A model generated the notes under the pieces. That model worked only from the letters and a program-made list of their open reading frames with translations, ran no database searches and was not told where the DNA came from. This document shows positions 1 through 6,371 of a stretch of 29,155 nt of DNA, one piece after another. Location: the IMG/VR virus record IMGVR_UViG_3300033571_018636, positions 1 to 29,155 of that record; one strand, given 5' to 3'. The DNA comes from a virus. The translations under genes and the position numbers were made by a program. Each line of letters starts with the position of its first letter. Within the stretch, counting starts at the first letter, position 1.

Positions 1-10
1 AAGAGAATTC

Positions 11-691
11 ATGGAGTCATACAAAAAGAATTTCAATCTTAACAATCTGAAATTGAAAAAACACTTCCCGTTTACAGACAACCAAACTAGGTGTTATTAT
101 ACCATCAACGACAACAACGCAAACATGATTTTCATTGATGGTCTAGCGGGAAGTAATAAAACATACATGTCTGTATATGCAGCCCTTGAGCATTTGAAAG
201 AAGGAAAGTGTGATCAGATTATTTACATCAGATCCGTTGTGGAAAGCTCATCTAGAAGTTTGGGCGCATTGCCCGGAGAATTGGATGAGAAGTTCAGTCC
301 ATATACATTACCACTTATGGATAAGCTTGCTGAAATTGTGGACGAAACCAGCACTCATGCACTGTTCAATCAGAAATACATCAAAGCAATACCTGTGAAC
401 TTCGTTAGAGGTCTAACATTCCACGATTCCTTTGTCATCATCGACGAAGCTCAAAACTTAACCAGAGGTGAATTAGCCACAATTTTAACTAGATTTGGTA
501 GAAATAGCAAATACATTATTTGCGGAGACGCAAAACAAAGCGACATCAAGGATTCTGGATTTGAAAAAGTGTTTCAATTATTCGACACCGAACATTCAAT
601 TAAGAATAACATCCATTGTTTTAAATTCGATGTTGATGATGTTGTGAGAAGTCCATTGCTCAAGCATATTACTCAAGTGCTGGGCGTGTAA
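11..691 (+). CDS. phoH: PhoH-like ATPase
   Basis: Predicted cytoplasmic P-loop ATPase of the PhoH family, common in T4-like and marine phages; its role there is unsettled (phosphate-stress or RNA-related ATPase). The P-loop GLAGSNKT is at residues 44-51, Walker B FVIIDEAQN at 141-149, and the motif SKYIICGDAKQSD follows at about 167-179, all in family order. The P-loop has Asn49 where the consensus GxxxxGK(S/T) has Gly; this may weaken or merely restyle nucleotide binding. The 226 aa length fits phage PhoH proteins. No in-frame stop precedes the ATG inside the window, so the true start could lie upstream; a weak AAGAG sits 5 nt before this ATG. The gene ends 5 nt from the convergent gene at 697. 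The family call is firm; the function is not. Confidence 0.88.
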   Translation: MESYKKNFNLNNLKLKKHFPFTDNQTRCYYTINDNNANMIFIDGLAGSNKTYMSVYAALEHLKEGKCDQIIYIRSVVESSSRSLGALPGELDEKFSPYTLPLMDKLAEIVDETSTHALFNQKYIKAIPVNFVRGLTFHDSFVIIDEAQNLTRGELATILTRFGRNSKYIICGDAKQSDIKDSGFEKVFQLFDTEHSIKNNIHCFKFDVDDVVRSPLLKHITQVLGV

Positions 692-696
692 TTGAA

Positions 697-906
697 TTAA
701 GAATTACCCCAACTCGTTCCATTAAACCAATCCAGCCCCCTTTGATTTTCAATCGGGGCCGGTTTCGGTTGTGGATGATTCGCAATTTCAACAGGGGCTT
801 CCTCAACTGGAATTTGATTTTCTTCAATTTGCGTCGTGCTTGTGTTGGAGTTGATCCCCACGATTTTGAAATTATCGTCCTGTTGTATAATTAGTTCTAT
901 TCGCAT
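697..906 (-). CDS. Small hypothetical protein, Pro/Glu-rich
   Basis: A 69 aa protein that I do not recognise. The N-terminus (MRIELIIQQDDNFKIVGI) looks like a beta hairpin. The middle is a Pro/Glu/Gln-rich, probably disordered linker, and the C-terminus is aromatic and Gly-rich (GLDWFNGTSWGNS). It lies at the end of the minus-strand late block, 31 nt downstream of the gene at 938, with no promoter motif of its own, so it is probably co-transcribed. Unlike its neighbours it lacks an N-terminal LxE site. It converges on the PhoH-like gene with 5 nt between stop codons and no visible terminator hairpin. Confidence 0.55.
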   Translation of the reverse strand: MRIELIIQQDDNFKIVGINSNTSTTQIEENQIPVEEAPVEIANHPQPKPAPIENQRGLDWFNGTSWGNS

Positions 907-937
907 ATGAACTAAAATAATCGAATAAATTCAAATG

Positions 938-1339
938 TCAATTGGTAATTTGCGATCCGTTTTTATCAACATAAATTTGACGCTGCGCTCTTGATGGAGA
1001 TGAAGTATCAATCACTGTTACTGTATATATATCTTTACCGGAGTTTGGGTCTATTGCAACACGCCTAATCGGAGTTTGATTCGATACTATCATATTTCGT
1101 CTTTGCAACCCTTTTTTAATAGACATCAATACATCTGAAGATACGGATGTTGATGTTTTTTGAGCATTTGATCCCTTTATTGCATTTTTCAACCCTTTAA
1201 CAGCGTTATATGGATCTCTGTATAATTTTCGAACTTCGGGAGCTGCTTTTTTAAGAATATAATCCAACCCACGCCCAGCAGATTTGATTCCGTTCCAAAA
1301 ACCTTCGTTTAATAATTCTAGTTGTGTGTATTTCTTCAT
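938..1339 (-). CDS. Putative internal/prohead-core protein with LxE leader
   Basis: A 133 aa basic protein without a recognised domain. Its first 12 residues, MKKYTQLELLNE, followed by GFWNGIKSAGRG, closely resemble the capsid-targeting peptides of T4 internal proteins (MKTYQEFIAE), which the prohead protease gp21 cuts after (L/I)xE. Cleavage would fall after Glu12. The mature part is Lys/Arg-rich, as expected of a DNA-associated or injected protein, and the C-terminal half looks beta-rich (DIYTVTVIDTSSPSRAQRQIYVD). The start codon overlaps the stop of the upstream gene (ATGA), so the two are translationally coupled. The internal-protein role is inferred from the leader and the late-gene context only. 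Confidence 0.6.
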   Translation of the reverse strand: MKKYTQLELLNEGFWNGIKSAGRGLDYILKKAAPEVRKLYRDPYNAVKGLKNAIKGSNAQKTSTSVSSDVLMSIKKGLQRRNMIVSNQTPIRRVAIDPNSGKDIYTVTVIDTSSPSRAQRQIYVDKNGSQITN

Positions 1340-1782
1340 AGTTTTACTTCTAAGTTCCTACCCGCAACATTTGATAAACTCACATCAATCAACGCATCTA
1401 AAGATTTTTGAATAAAGTCTTTGCCAATTAAAATCTTCTGATTGTTGCTGCTTCTATTACCAACGCTAAACGGAACATTTTTAAAAATCCGATCACCCAC
1501 TTTTATATTAAAATTAACAACCGGTCTAGCTTCGCTTTTACCAGCTCCTACATTTATGACAATTTCATCAATTAAGTCTTTTTCCAAAGACACCGCGTTG
1601 ACGGTGGTAAATCTGACAAGCTTCTGTTTCTTGTCAATTTGTATGTCTTCTCCGTGAATTACGTTGTATGCACCGTTTCCACTGTCAATTTTTGATGATA
1701 TTTTTCCGAGACCGTCGATATATACATCTTCGATCAAACCGATTATATACTTTTCAAAAAAGAAATCGTGGAAATTAATCAT
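1336..1782 (-). CDS. Retropepsin-like aspartic protease (RimK-associated PF05618-like)
   Basis: A 148 aa single-domain protein matching the pattern of the retropepsin-like 'ATP-dependent zinc protease' / RimK-associated family. An N-terminal strand (YIIGLIEDVYIDGLG) leads to the catalytic-type turn K-I-D33-S34-G35 and then AYNVIHG. ARPVV is at 85-89, a beta region follows, and the second-half motif ILIG is at 117-120, corresponding to the hydrophobic-hydrophobic-Gly signature of aspartic proteases. The active-site triplet is DSG, not the usual DTG, an accepted variant. Residues 1-10 (MINFHDFFFE) precede the domain and look like a T4-type capsid-targeting leader, though with F where L/I is usual. 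It sits in a late block between putative internal proteins. Family assignment is by motif; substrate and packaging are unknown. Confidence 0.65.
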   Translation of the reverse strand: MINFHDFFFEKYIIGLIEDVYIDGLGKISSKIDSGNGAYNVIHGEDIQIDKKQKLVRFTTVNAVSLEKDLIDEIVINVGAGKSEARPVVNFNIKVGDRIFKNVPFSVGNRSSNNQKILIGKDFIQKSLDALIDVSLSNVAGRNLEVKL

Positions 1783-1788
1783 GATTAA

Positions 1789-2223
1789 TTATTGGTCACA
1801 ACCGCAATTAGCGTAATCAGCTTTTGTAGAAAGTCTGAAATAAACATCGCTGGTGTAATCAGATGCTTTGGTGATTTTTGCAGCCATCCATTCTTCGAAA
1901 TCCGCATCTTTTGACATTTCACTCAAGCGATTTGCAAACTCGACCAATTTGGCTAATTCGCTTCTAATCATGTCATTACGCTCAGTTGTAGCATAGTCGC
2001 CATGCTCTTCTTCGTGATGTTCATTGTGATCCATTTCAACTGGTTCTACGGTGTCGAATGACATCACGACACTTTGTTGATCATCATTGCCGAAATCTCC
2101 ATCATTGTATTCATCAGACTGATCGAACTCACCCACGCCCATGTCATCTTCTTCGTCTTGAGATCCAAAACGAGTCATGTAGTTCTCCCAAATCAATCCA
2201 TGTTCTTTTAATTTAAAATTCAT
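1789..2223 (-). CDS. Putative internal/structural protein, acidic, LxE leader
   Basis: A 144 aa late protein. The N-terminus MNFKLKEHGLIWE carries an I-W-E site at residues 11-13, a candidate prohead-protease cut. A very acidic, probably disordered segment follows at about 20-80 (Asp/Glu/Asn, with HNEHHEEEH). A helical C-terminal part contains EEWMAAKITKASDYTSDVYF, a type of motif I associate with phage structural proteins without being able to name its family. It ends in CGCDQ. A late-promoter-like ATAAATA lies 5 nt before the ATG, overlapping the stop of the upstream gene. A core or scaffold-associated role is an inference; the acidic region resembles prohead-core proteins. Confidence 0.62.
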   Translation of the reverse strand: MNFKLKEHGLIWENYMTRFGSQDEEDDMGVGEFDQSDEYNDGDFGNDDQQSVVMSFDTVEPVEMDHNEHHEEEHGDYATTERNDMIRSELAKLVEFANRLSEMSKDADFEEWMAAKITKASDYTSDVYFRLSTKADYANCGCDQ

Positions 2224-2228
2224 AATAT

Positions 2229-2235
2229 TATTTAT
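2229..2235 (-). promoter_or_regulatory. T4-type late promoter motif (ATAAATA)
   Basis: On the minus strand ATAAATA ends 5 nt before the ATG of the gene starting at 2223. It matches the TATAAATA consensus read by a gp55-type sigma factor except for the first position, and it overlaps the stop codon of the upstream gene. A start site about 7 nt downstream of the motif would fall at the ATG. Confidence 0.5.
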
Positions 2236-2618
2236 TTAATGTTTCCGAGCAATGTTCTCATTTCATCTGGCATGTGAGAATTCATCACCTTTTGATACTG
2301 TTTGTAATATTCCCTACCATTAACCTGCCCTTGTTTGAGTGCATCATCAAAAGAATTTGCGATTTGATCGATTTGATCTTTATCTTCCAAGTTACCAACA
2401 GCGTCTAAATAAAGTTTACTTAATTCTAGAATGCTTTTAACATACTCGTTTTCGCCCTGCTGTGTCATTTTCAACTGCTCGGGCTCTGTAGGTGCCACAG
2501 GAGCCTCTACAGCGCTTTCTGGAGCTGCTGTGGGGTCTGTAGCGGCGATATCTTGCTCGTCTTGCTCTAAGAGCATTCTGTGATACTTCCGCATCAATGA
2601 TAGTGTTTTGCTTTTCAT
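2232..2618 (-). CDS. Putative internal/structural protein with LLE leader
   Basis: A 128 aa protein. A basic N-terminus (MKSKTLSLMRKYHRMLLE) ends in L-L-E at 16-18, a candidate prohead-protease cleavage site. It is followed by an Ala/Pro/Glu-rich linker (about 20-50) and a helical C-terminal domain (EYVKSILELSKLYLDAVGNL and on). It starts 2 nt after the stop of the gene at 2621, so it is translated from the same transcript. The organisation (leader, low-complexity linker, small helical domain) matches other proteins of this block. I cannot assign a family. Confidence 0.6.
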   Translation of the reverse strand: MKSKTLSLMRKYHRMLLEQDEQDIAATDPTAAPESAVEAPVAPTEPEQLKMTQQGENEYVKSILELSKLYLDAVGNLEDKDQIDQIANSFDDALKQGQVNGREYYKQYQKVMNSHMPDEMRTLLGNIK

Positions 2619-2620
2619 AA

Positions 2621-2983
2621 TTACATTTTCGCGATTGATGCTGTTTTCGCACTCAGGTCGCTTATAGCCTTTGGTAGTTTTGCATTTGCAACTCTTAAAA
2701 AGTCGGATTTTGCTTTTGCAGCTTTTGGATTTATAGTTGATGTTGCATCAACGACATCATACGCTTCGTTGTCTTCCTCATCTTCATTTGAAGATTTAAT
2801 ATCCACAATCTTAACCACATATGTTTTATCATTTGCAGCGTCATCAATATAAAAAACGCCGTCACCAGTGACTCCAAATTTTATTCCATGAGATTTCAAC
2901 AGCGTTTTTAGATCATGCACACCACTGAAAAATGTGGAATTTTCGGGATTGTAATTTTCGACAAGGGTTAAAAACTTACTCAT
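2621..2983 (-). CDS. Putative internal/structural protein with LVE leader
   Basis: A 120 aa protein with N-terminus MSKFLTLVE, then NYNPENSTFFSG. The L-V-E at 7-9 is a candidate prohead-protease cut. The middle looks like a small alpha/beta fold (DLKTLLKSHGIKFGVTGDGVFYIDDAANDKTYVVKIVDI). An acidic stretch and an Ala/Lys-rich helical tail follow. It is the first gene of a two-gene unit with 2232, with CTAAATA 6 nt before its ATG. Function unknown; the late structural context is clear. Confidence 0.6.
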   Translation of the reverse strand: MSKFLTLVENYNPENSTFFSGVHDLKTLLKSHGIKFGVTGDGVFYIDDAANDKTYVVKIVDIKSSNEDEEDNEAYDVVDATSTINPKAAKAKSDFLRVANAKLPKAISDLSAKTASIAKM

Positions 2984-2989
2984 GCATAA

Positions 2990-2996
2990 TATTTAG
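2990..2996 (-). promoter_or_regulatory. T4-type late promoter motif (CTAAATA)
   Basis: CTAAATA on the minus strand ends 6 nt before the ATG at 2983. Its TAA is also the stop codon of the upstream gene at 2993, so terminator codon and promoter core share bases. Confidence 0.5.
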
Positions 2997-3535
2997 ATAA
3001 AAAGGCACAGCTTGTTTGTAAAATCCTTAAAATAAGTCTCATTCAAGTATGTCAGACCGTTTTTTTCAAAATATTTTTTTATACTTTTAAACGATTTACA
3101 TTTTCTAGTTTCATTTAAAAAAACATCGAGTGATGTTATTGTCAAACAATCTCGTTTTTCGATATTTTCATAAAAAATGTTCATGTCTTCGTAGGACTCC
3201 ATCAGATTAAATCCGAAAATGGTTTTTAATTTCTTAACAAGTCTATTTCTAAAGTCATCTTTCGATAAAATATTACTATAAATTAAAATTTTCTCAGTTC
3301 TCGATCTATTTTTGATGTATTCCATGAATGTTTTTATAAATTCATGGGTGTAAAGTTTTTTATTGTTTGATTTTTTAAAATCAAAATCAACTTTCAATCC
3401 AAGTCCATCGAGAAGTTTTGCAAAATTGCGATTTGTTTCCTTGAAAATTTGATCAATGTCTATAATTTCTTTATTTTTTGTTTCAAAAACGATGGAAACA
3501 ATATCATCATCTATTTTTTCTTTCAGAACACTCAT
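2993..3535 (-). CDS. Hypothetical protein downstream of GIY-YIG nuclease
   Basis: About 180 aa if it starts at the ATG at 3533-3535 (MSVLKEKIDDD), which overlaps the upstream nuclease gene by 29 nt. An upstream ATG at 3595 would give 200 aa and an 89 nt overlap. The protein is rich in Lys, Phe, Ile and Asn, mostly helical by eye, and has no motif I recognise. There is no N-terminal LxE site of the kind seen in the neighbouring late proteins, so it probably does not belong to that set. With the nuclease it may be part of an inserted segment. Function unknown. Confidence 0.5.
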   Translation of the reverse strand: MSVLKEKIDDDIVSIVFETKNKEIIDIDQIFKETNRNFAKLLDGLGLKVDFDFKKSNNKKLYTHEFIKTFMEYIKNRSRTEKILIYSNILSKDDFRNRLVKKLKTIFGFNLMESYEDMNIFYENIEKRDCLTITSLDVFLNETRKCKSFKSIKKYFEKNGLTYLNETYFKDFTNKLCLFI

Positions 3536-3965
3536 TGAAATCGAAGTTTTTGTATTTTTCTTGCAAAGATTTTGGAACAGAATTGATTCTAACATTGATT
3601 ATGCCATTGTATGATTGATTGTCAAACAAAACATTGTGTTTCATTTGTTCAAACATTTCTAAAAATTTCATCTCCCATTGATTTTCACACAGGTGTAATA
3701 TTTCTTTAGAAAAATATTCCAATCCATATGTTTCAATATCCCGTTTCAATTCTTCTGAACTACCCCAATATTTTTCAACATCATTATCAACATATGATAT
3801 TCTAGGTCTTTTTTTACCTTTTAATGGTTTTCTTTTTAATCTTTTTAAAAGTTTTTTACACCCAATATAATATTTTTTTAAAGAATCAGGATGGTTATTA
3901 TAAATTTTATATACAAATCCATGATAACCTTCCGTGTTGTCTGGCATGTTTTTCCAATTCGACAT
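3507..3965 (-). CDS. GIY-YIG endonuclease (Seg-like homing nuclease)
   Basis: A 152 aa protein with a GIY-YIG domain: GFVY at 16-19, YYIG at 32-35, then YWGSSEEL at about 67-74. A helix with the likely catalytic Glu (EMKFLEMFEQ) and the ending NVLFDNQSYNGIINVRI are typical of T4 seg-type free-standing nucleases. Such enzymes cut cognate phage genomes at specific sites and drive spread of their own gene. No separate DNA-binding domain is visible beyond the basic loop KRLKRKPLKGKKRPR after the YIG motif. It lies between late genes, preceded by an AT-rich intergenic region; the nearest late-motif match (TTAAATA) is 10 nt before the ATG. Confidence 0.78.
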   Translation of the reverse strand: MSNWKNMPDNTEGYHGFVYKIYNNHPDSLKKYYIGCKKLLKRLKRKPLKGKKRPRISYVDNDVEKYWGSSEELKRDIETYGLEYFSKEILHLCENQWEMKFLEMFEQMKHNVLFDNQSYNGIINVRINSVPKSLQEKYKNFDFNECSERKNR

Positions 3966-4179
3966 GTATTAATTATATTTAATATATAATATAACAAGTC
4001 GGATTACTATCGTAATCCTCCAGATGAAGTGATAATTATAACAGCCATAATGAGTATATATTAATTATAATATATTATATATTACCCGCCCACCCACCCG
4101 ATAATTATCACCCTTTATTCAATTGTCAAGGGGTATATCGAAAAATAGTGTGGAATATTACATTATTTTCAATATAATA
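3966..4179. repeat. AT-rich intergenic region with inverted repeats
   Basis: This 214 nt gap separates two minus-strand genes. Perfect hairpin GGATTAC-TATC-GTAATCC at 4001-4018. Inverted 11-mers GTGATAATTAT (4029-4039) and ATAATTATCAC (4101-4111) are separated by 61 nt; GATAATTATC inside the second is itself a palindrome. ATTAATTATA occurs near 3969 and again near 4069. A C-rich tract (CCCGCCCACCCACCC) lies at 4085-4099, unusual for this genome. TTAAATA at 3976-3982 (minus strand) may promote the nuclease gene. The role could be a promoter/regulatory region, an insertion scar or an origin-like element; I cannot tell which. Confidence 0.5.
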
Positions 4180-4434
4180 TTACATTTTCTTCTTAATTTT
4201 ACCATTCTTTTTGTGTTTAGCTGGATCAAATAATGGTTTGATTTTATTTCTTCTTTGAACACCGAGAACCGTAGGTATTCTAGTGTCTCCTTTTGCATAA
4301 CTATCTTCGTTTTCAATGGGTATTTCCTGCATTTCTGTTGAACCACCAACGACAGATGCTGAATCCATGTTTTCAGAATACATAGATTCGTATAAATTTT
4401 CCATTTTTTGTATTTCTTTTCTTGACAATGACAT
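4180..4434 (-). CDS. Small putative internal protein with LYE leader
   Basis: 84 aa, starting at MSLSRKEIQKMENLYE. A longer reading (93 aa from 4461) would put the start upstream of the late promoter, so I prefer this ATG. L-Y-E at residues 14-16 is a candidate prohead-protease site. The middle is acidic and Ser/Glu-rich, and the C-terminus is strongly basic (PAKHKKNGKIKKKM), suggesting DNA contact. A perfect TATAAATA lies 5 nt before the start. It is divergent from the uvsY-like gene with 28 nt between the two ATGs. No family recognised. Confidence 0.6.
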   Translation of the reverse strand: MSLSRKEIQKMENLYESMYSENMDSASVVGGSTEMQEIPIENEDSYAKGDTRIPTVLGVQRRNKIKPLFDPAKHKKNGKIKKKM

Positions 4435-4439
4435 AATTA

Positions 4440-4447
4440 TATTTATA
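4440..4447 (-). promoter_or_regulatory. T4 late promoter, perfect TATAAATA
   Basis: Exact match to the T4 late consensus TATAAATA on the minus strand, 5 nt before the ATG at 4434. This is the best instance in the window and anchors the reading of the shorter TAAATA motifs elsewhere. It lies in the 28 nt between two divergent start codons. Confidence 0.75.
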
Positions 4448-4462
4448 ATATAGAGCAACACT

Positions 4463-4867
4463 ATGAACCTTATTCAAAAAAGAGATGAACTATCCAAGCG
4501 TTATAAGGATTTCGTTTCTGATATTAACGATATTACACTGCTCGATAAATTGAATCAGGTTCCAAGTGAAAAAGCGTTTTGGGCGATGGTCTTGGTTGAC
4601 TACGAGAGAGCTTTGGCCAAACTTGAGTCTAAGCGTGATAAGATGATTAAGTCATTATCGAATGAAATAGTTGGAAAGGCTCCAGTGGTTTTGACAAAAA
4701 TTGCATTAGATAATGTTAAAAATGACGATTCTTTGCAAGAAATCAACGAAAATATTCAAGAATTAAAGCTTTGTGTCAGCCTATTTTCAAAAATCTACGA
4801 CAATGTTCGATATATTGCTAGGGATTTCGAAAATATTTTGAAGTTTAAACAATTACAAGAATTATGA
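4463..4867 (+). CDS. uvsY: UvsY-like recombination mediator
   Basis: 134 aa, mostly helical, very close to the T4 UvsY length (137 aa). UvsY loads the UvsX recombinase on gp32-coated ssDNA. The central helix EKAFWAMVLVDYERALAKLESKRDKMIKSL resembles the UvsY segment with a Trp-containing helix followed by a Lys/Arg-rich helix. The C-terminal helices (NIQELKLCVSLFSKIYDNVRYIARDFENILKF) align in character with the UvsY oligomerisation region. It lies directly upstream of uvsW, next to which uvsY also lies in T4, and the window has both partners (uvsX and 32). Sequence identity to T4 is low, so the call rests on length, helix pattern and synteny. Its stop overlaps a 21-codon ORF (ATGA). Confidence 0.7.
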   Translation: MNLIQKRDELSKRYKDFVSDINDITLLDKLNQVPSEKAFWAMVLVDYERALAKLESKRDKMIKSLSNEIVGKAPVVLTKIALDNVKNDDSLQEINENIQELKLCVSLFSKIYDNVRYIARDFENILKFKQLQEL

Positions 4868-4929
4868 AACGAGAAATTCTAAATTTATTAGAATTTGAAT
4901 TAGTCTTATTGGAACTGATTCAAATTTGA
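4864..4929 (+). CDS. Possible 21-codon coupling ORF between uvsY and uvsW
   Basis: MKREILNLLEFELVLLELIQI, starting in the ATGA overlap with the uvsY stop and ending in a TGA that overlaps the TTG start of uvsW. It exactly fills the gap and would carry a ribosome from one gene to the next. It may be a real coupling peptide or chance in AT-rich DNA. Confidence 0.3.
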   Translation: MKREILNLLEFELVLLELIQI

Positions 4930-6371
4930 TCACGATACATTACGATAAAAATACAGGCAAGGGCCAAATCATTTGCGATATGGTCGTCAATACTGTATTG
5001 AAACGACGCTTCAGTGTCAAGAATGAAGCTGCGAAGTTTCTAAAATCTAAAGGTCGTCACATACCTGATAAAAAATATGCAATTGATAAGACTGGTAAGT
5101 TTGATTTTGGACTTTATAAAGAAATCATCGAGTTTTTAAAATCCGAAGGATTTAAAACTATCGAATACACTCCTGAGTTCAAGGATCATCTCAGGTGTGG
5201 GATTGGTGATTGCGTGCTTTATGATGGCTTTAAATTCCCACACAGGGACTTCCAGAAGGAGATTGTGGAAAGGTGTCTAAAACACGGCAGAGGCACGATA
5301 AAGAGCGCCACAGGCTCAGGAAAGAGCTTTTGTATAGCGTCTCTAATTGAGAATATTTGGAGAGATAGAGTTGCTAGAAATTTTAAAGCAATTGTTGTTG
5401 TTCCCGGTATATCACTTGCAAGTCAGTTGAAGGGTGATTTTGAGAGCTATGGTGTAAATTTCTCATATAGCGTATGGACAGGGACTTGTAAATTACAAGA
5501 TACTGATGTCGTTATAGTGAATACTGAAAATTTAATATCAAAAATTAAAGATAACGGATGGGTTTACGATGTTGATCTTTTGATTGTGGATGAATGTCAC
5601 AGAGTTACAACAACCAGTAAGATATCTAAGATTGCTAATAAGTTTAAAACTCCAAATAAATACGGATTCACGGGAACTTTACCAAAAGATCAATACGAAT
5701 GTTGGAAAATTACTGGAATATTCGGTCCTGTTCTTTTTGAAAAGAACAGCAAAGAGTTGAGAGATGATAATATTTTGACTGATGTATCAATAAAAATGTT
5801 GAAAGTCATACATCCAGCGCATTTAATACCTAAAAAATCAAAAAAGAAGGATAAATCTCCAACTGAAGACTACATGAATGAGTTGAATTTCATTTATAAT
5901 TCAACGGAACGCAACGATCTGATACGAAAGATAGCATCCAAGCTAACCAATAATACATTGATACTTGTAAATCATTTAGAACACGGCGATGCTTTGATGA
6001 AAGTGATGCAGTCCTTAACAGATAAGGAAGTAATTTATATAAAGGGTGATATAGATATTCAATCTAGAATGCAAAGTATTCTAGATATGGAAAACAATAC
6101 CAATATTGTATGTATTGCAATGAGTAGTATATTTTCAACCGGTATTAATATAAAAAATTTACATAATATTTTATTCGTGTCCGGTGGAAAAAGTTTCATT
6201 AGGATTGTACAAGGAATAGGGCGGGGGCTTAGATTGCATGAAAACAAAGAAAAGCTTGTAATCATTGATATTTATGATAATTTAAAGTATTCAGAGGAAC
6301 ATGCATTAGAGCGTAAATCGATATATATCGATGAAGAAATACCTTGGAATGAAAAAGATATAATTTTATGA
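4926..6371 (+). CDS. uvsW: UvsW-like DNA helicase
   Basis: 481 aa SF2 helicase. Walker A ATGSGKS is at 128-134, DECH at 222-225, motif III FTGT at 248-251, and motif VI QGIGRGLR at 429-436. Length and layout match T4 UvsW (about 500 aa), which unwinds R-loops and branched recombination intermediates and helps switch from origin- to recombination-dependent replication. The N-terminal 90 residues correspond to the small UvsW DNA-binding domain. The start is TTG; no ATG suits the N-terminus better and the TTG protein begins like UvsW (hydrophobic beta strand). Its stop overlaps the gene 55 start (ATGA), so sigma factor and helicase are coupled. Confidence 0.9.
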   Translation: MITIHYDKNTGKGQIICDMVVNTVLKRRFSVKNEAAKFLKSKGRHIPDKKYAIDKTGKFDFGLYKEIIEFLKSEGFKTIEYTPEFKDHLRCGIGDCVLYDGFKFPHRDFQKEIVERCLKHGRGTIKSATGSGKSFCIASLIENIWRDRVARNFKAIVVVPGISLASQLKGDFESYGVNFSYSVWTGTCKLQDTDVVIVNTENLISKIKDNGWVYDVDLLIVDECHRVTTTSKISKIANKFKTPNKYGFTGTLPKDQYECWKITGIFGPVLFEKNSKELRDDNILTDVSIKMLKVIHPAHLIPKKSKKKDKSPTEDYMNELNFIYNSTERNDLIRKIASKLTNNTLILVNHLEHGDALMKVMQSLTDKEVIYIKGDIDIQSRMQSILDMENNTNIVCIAMSSIFSTGINIKNLHNILFVSGGKSFIRIVQGIGRGLRLHENKEKLVIIDIYDNLKYSEEHALERKSIYIDEEIPWNEKDIIL

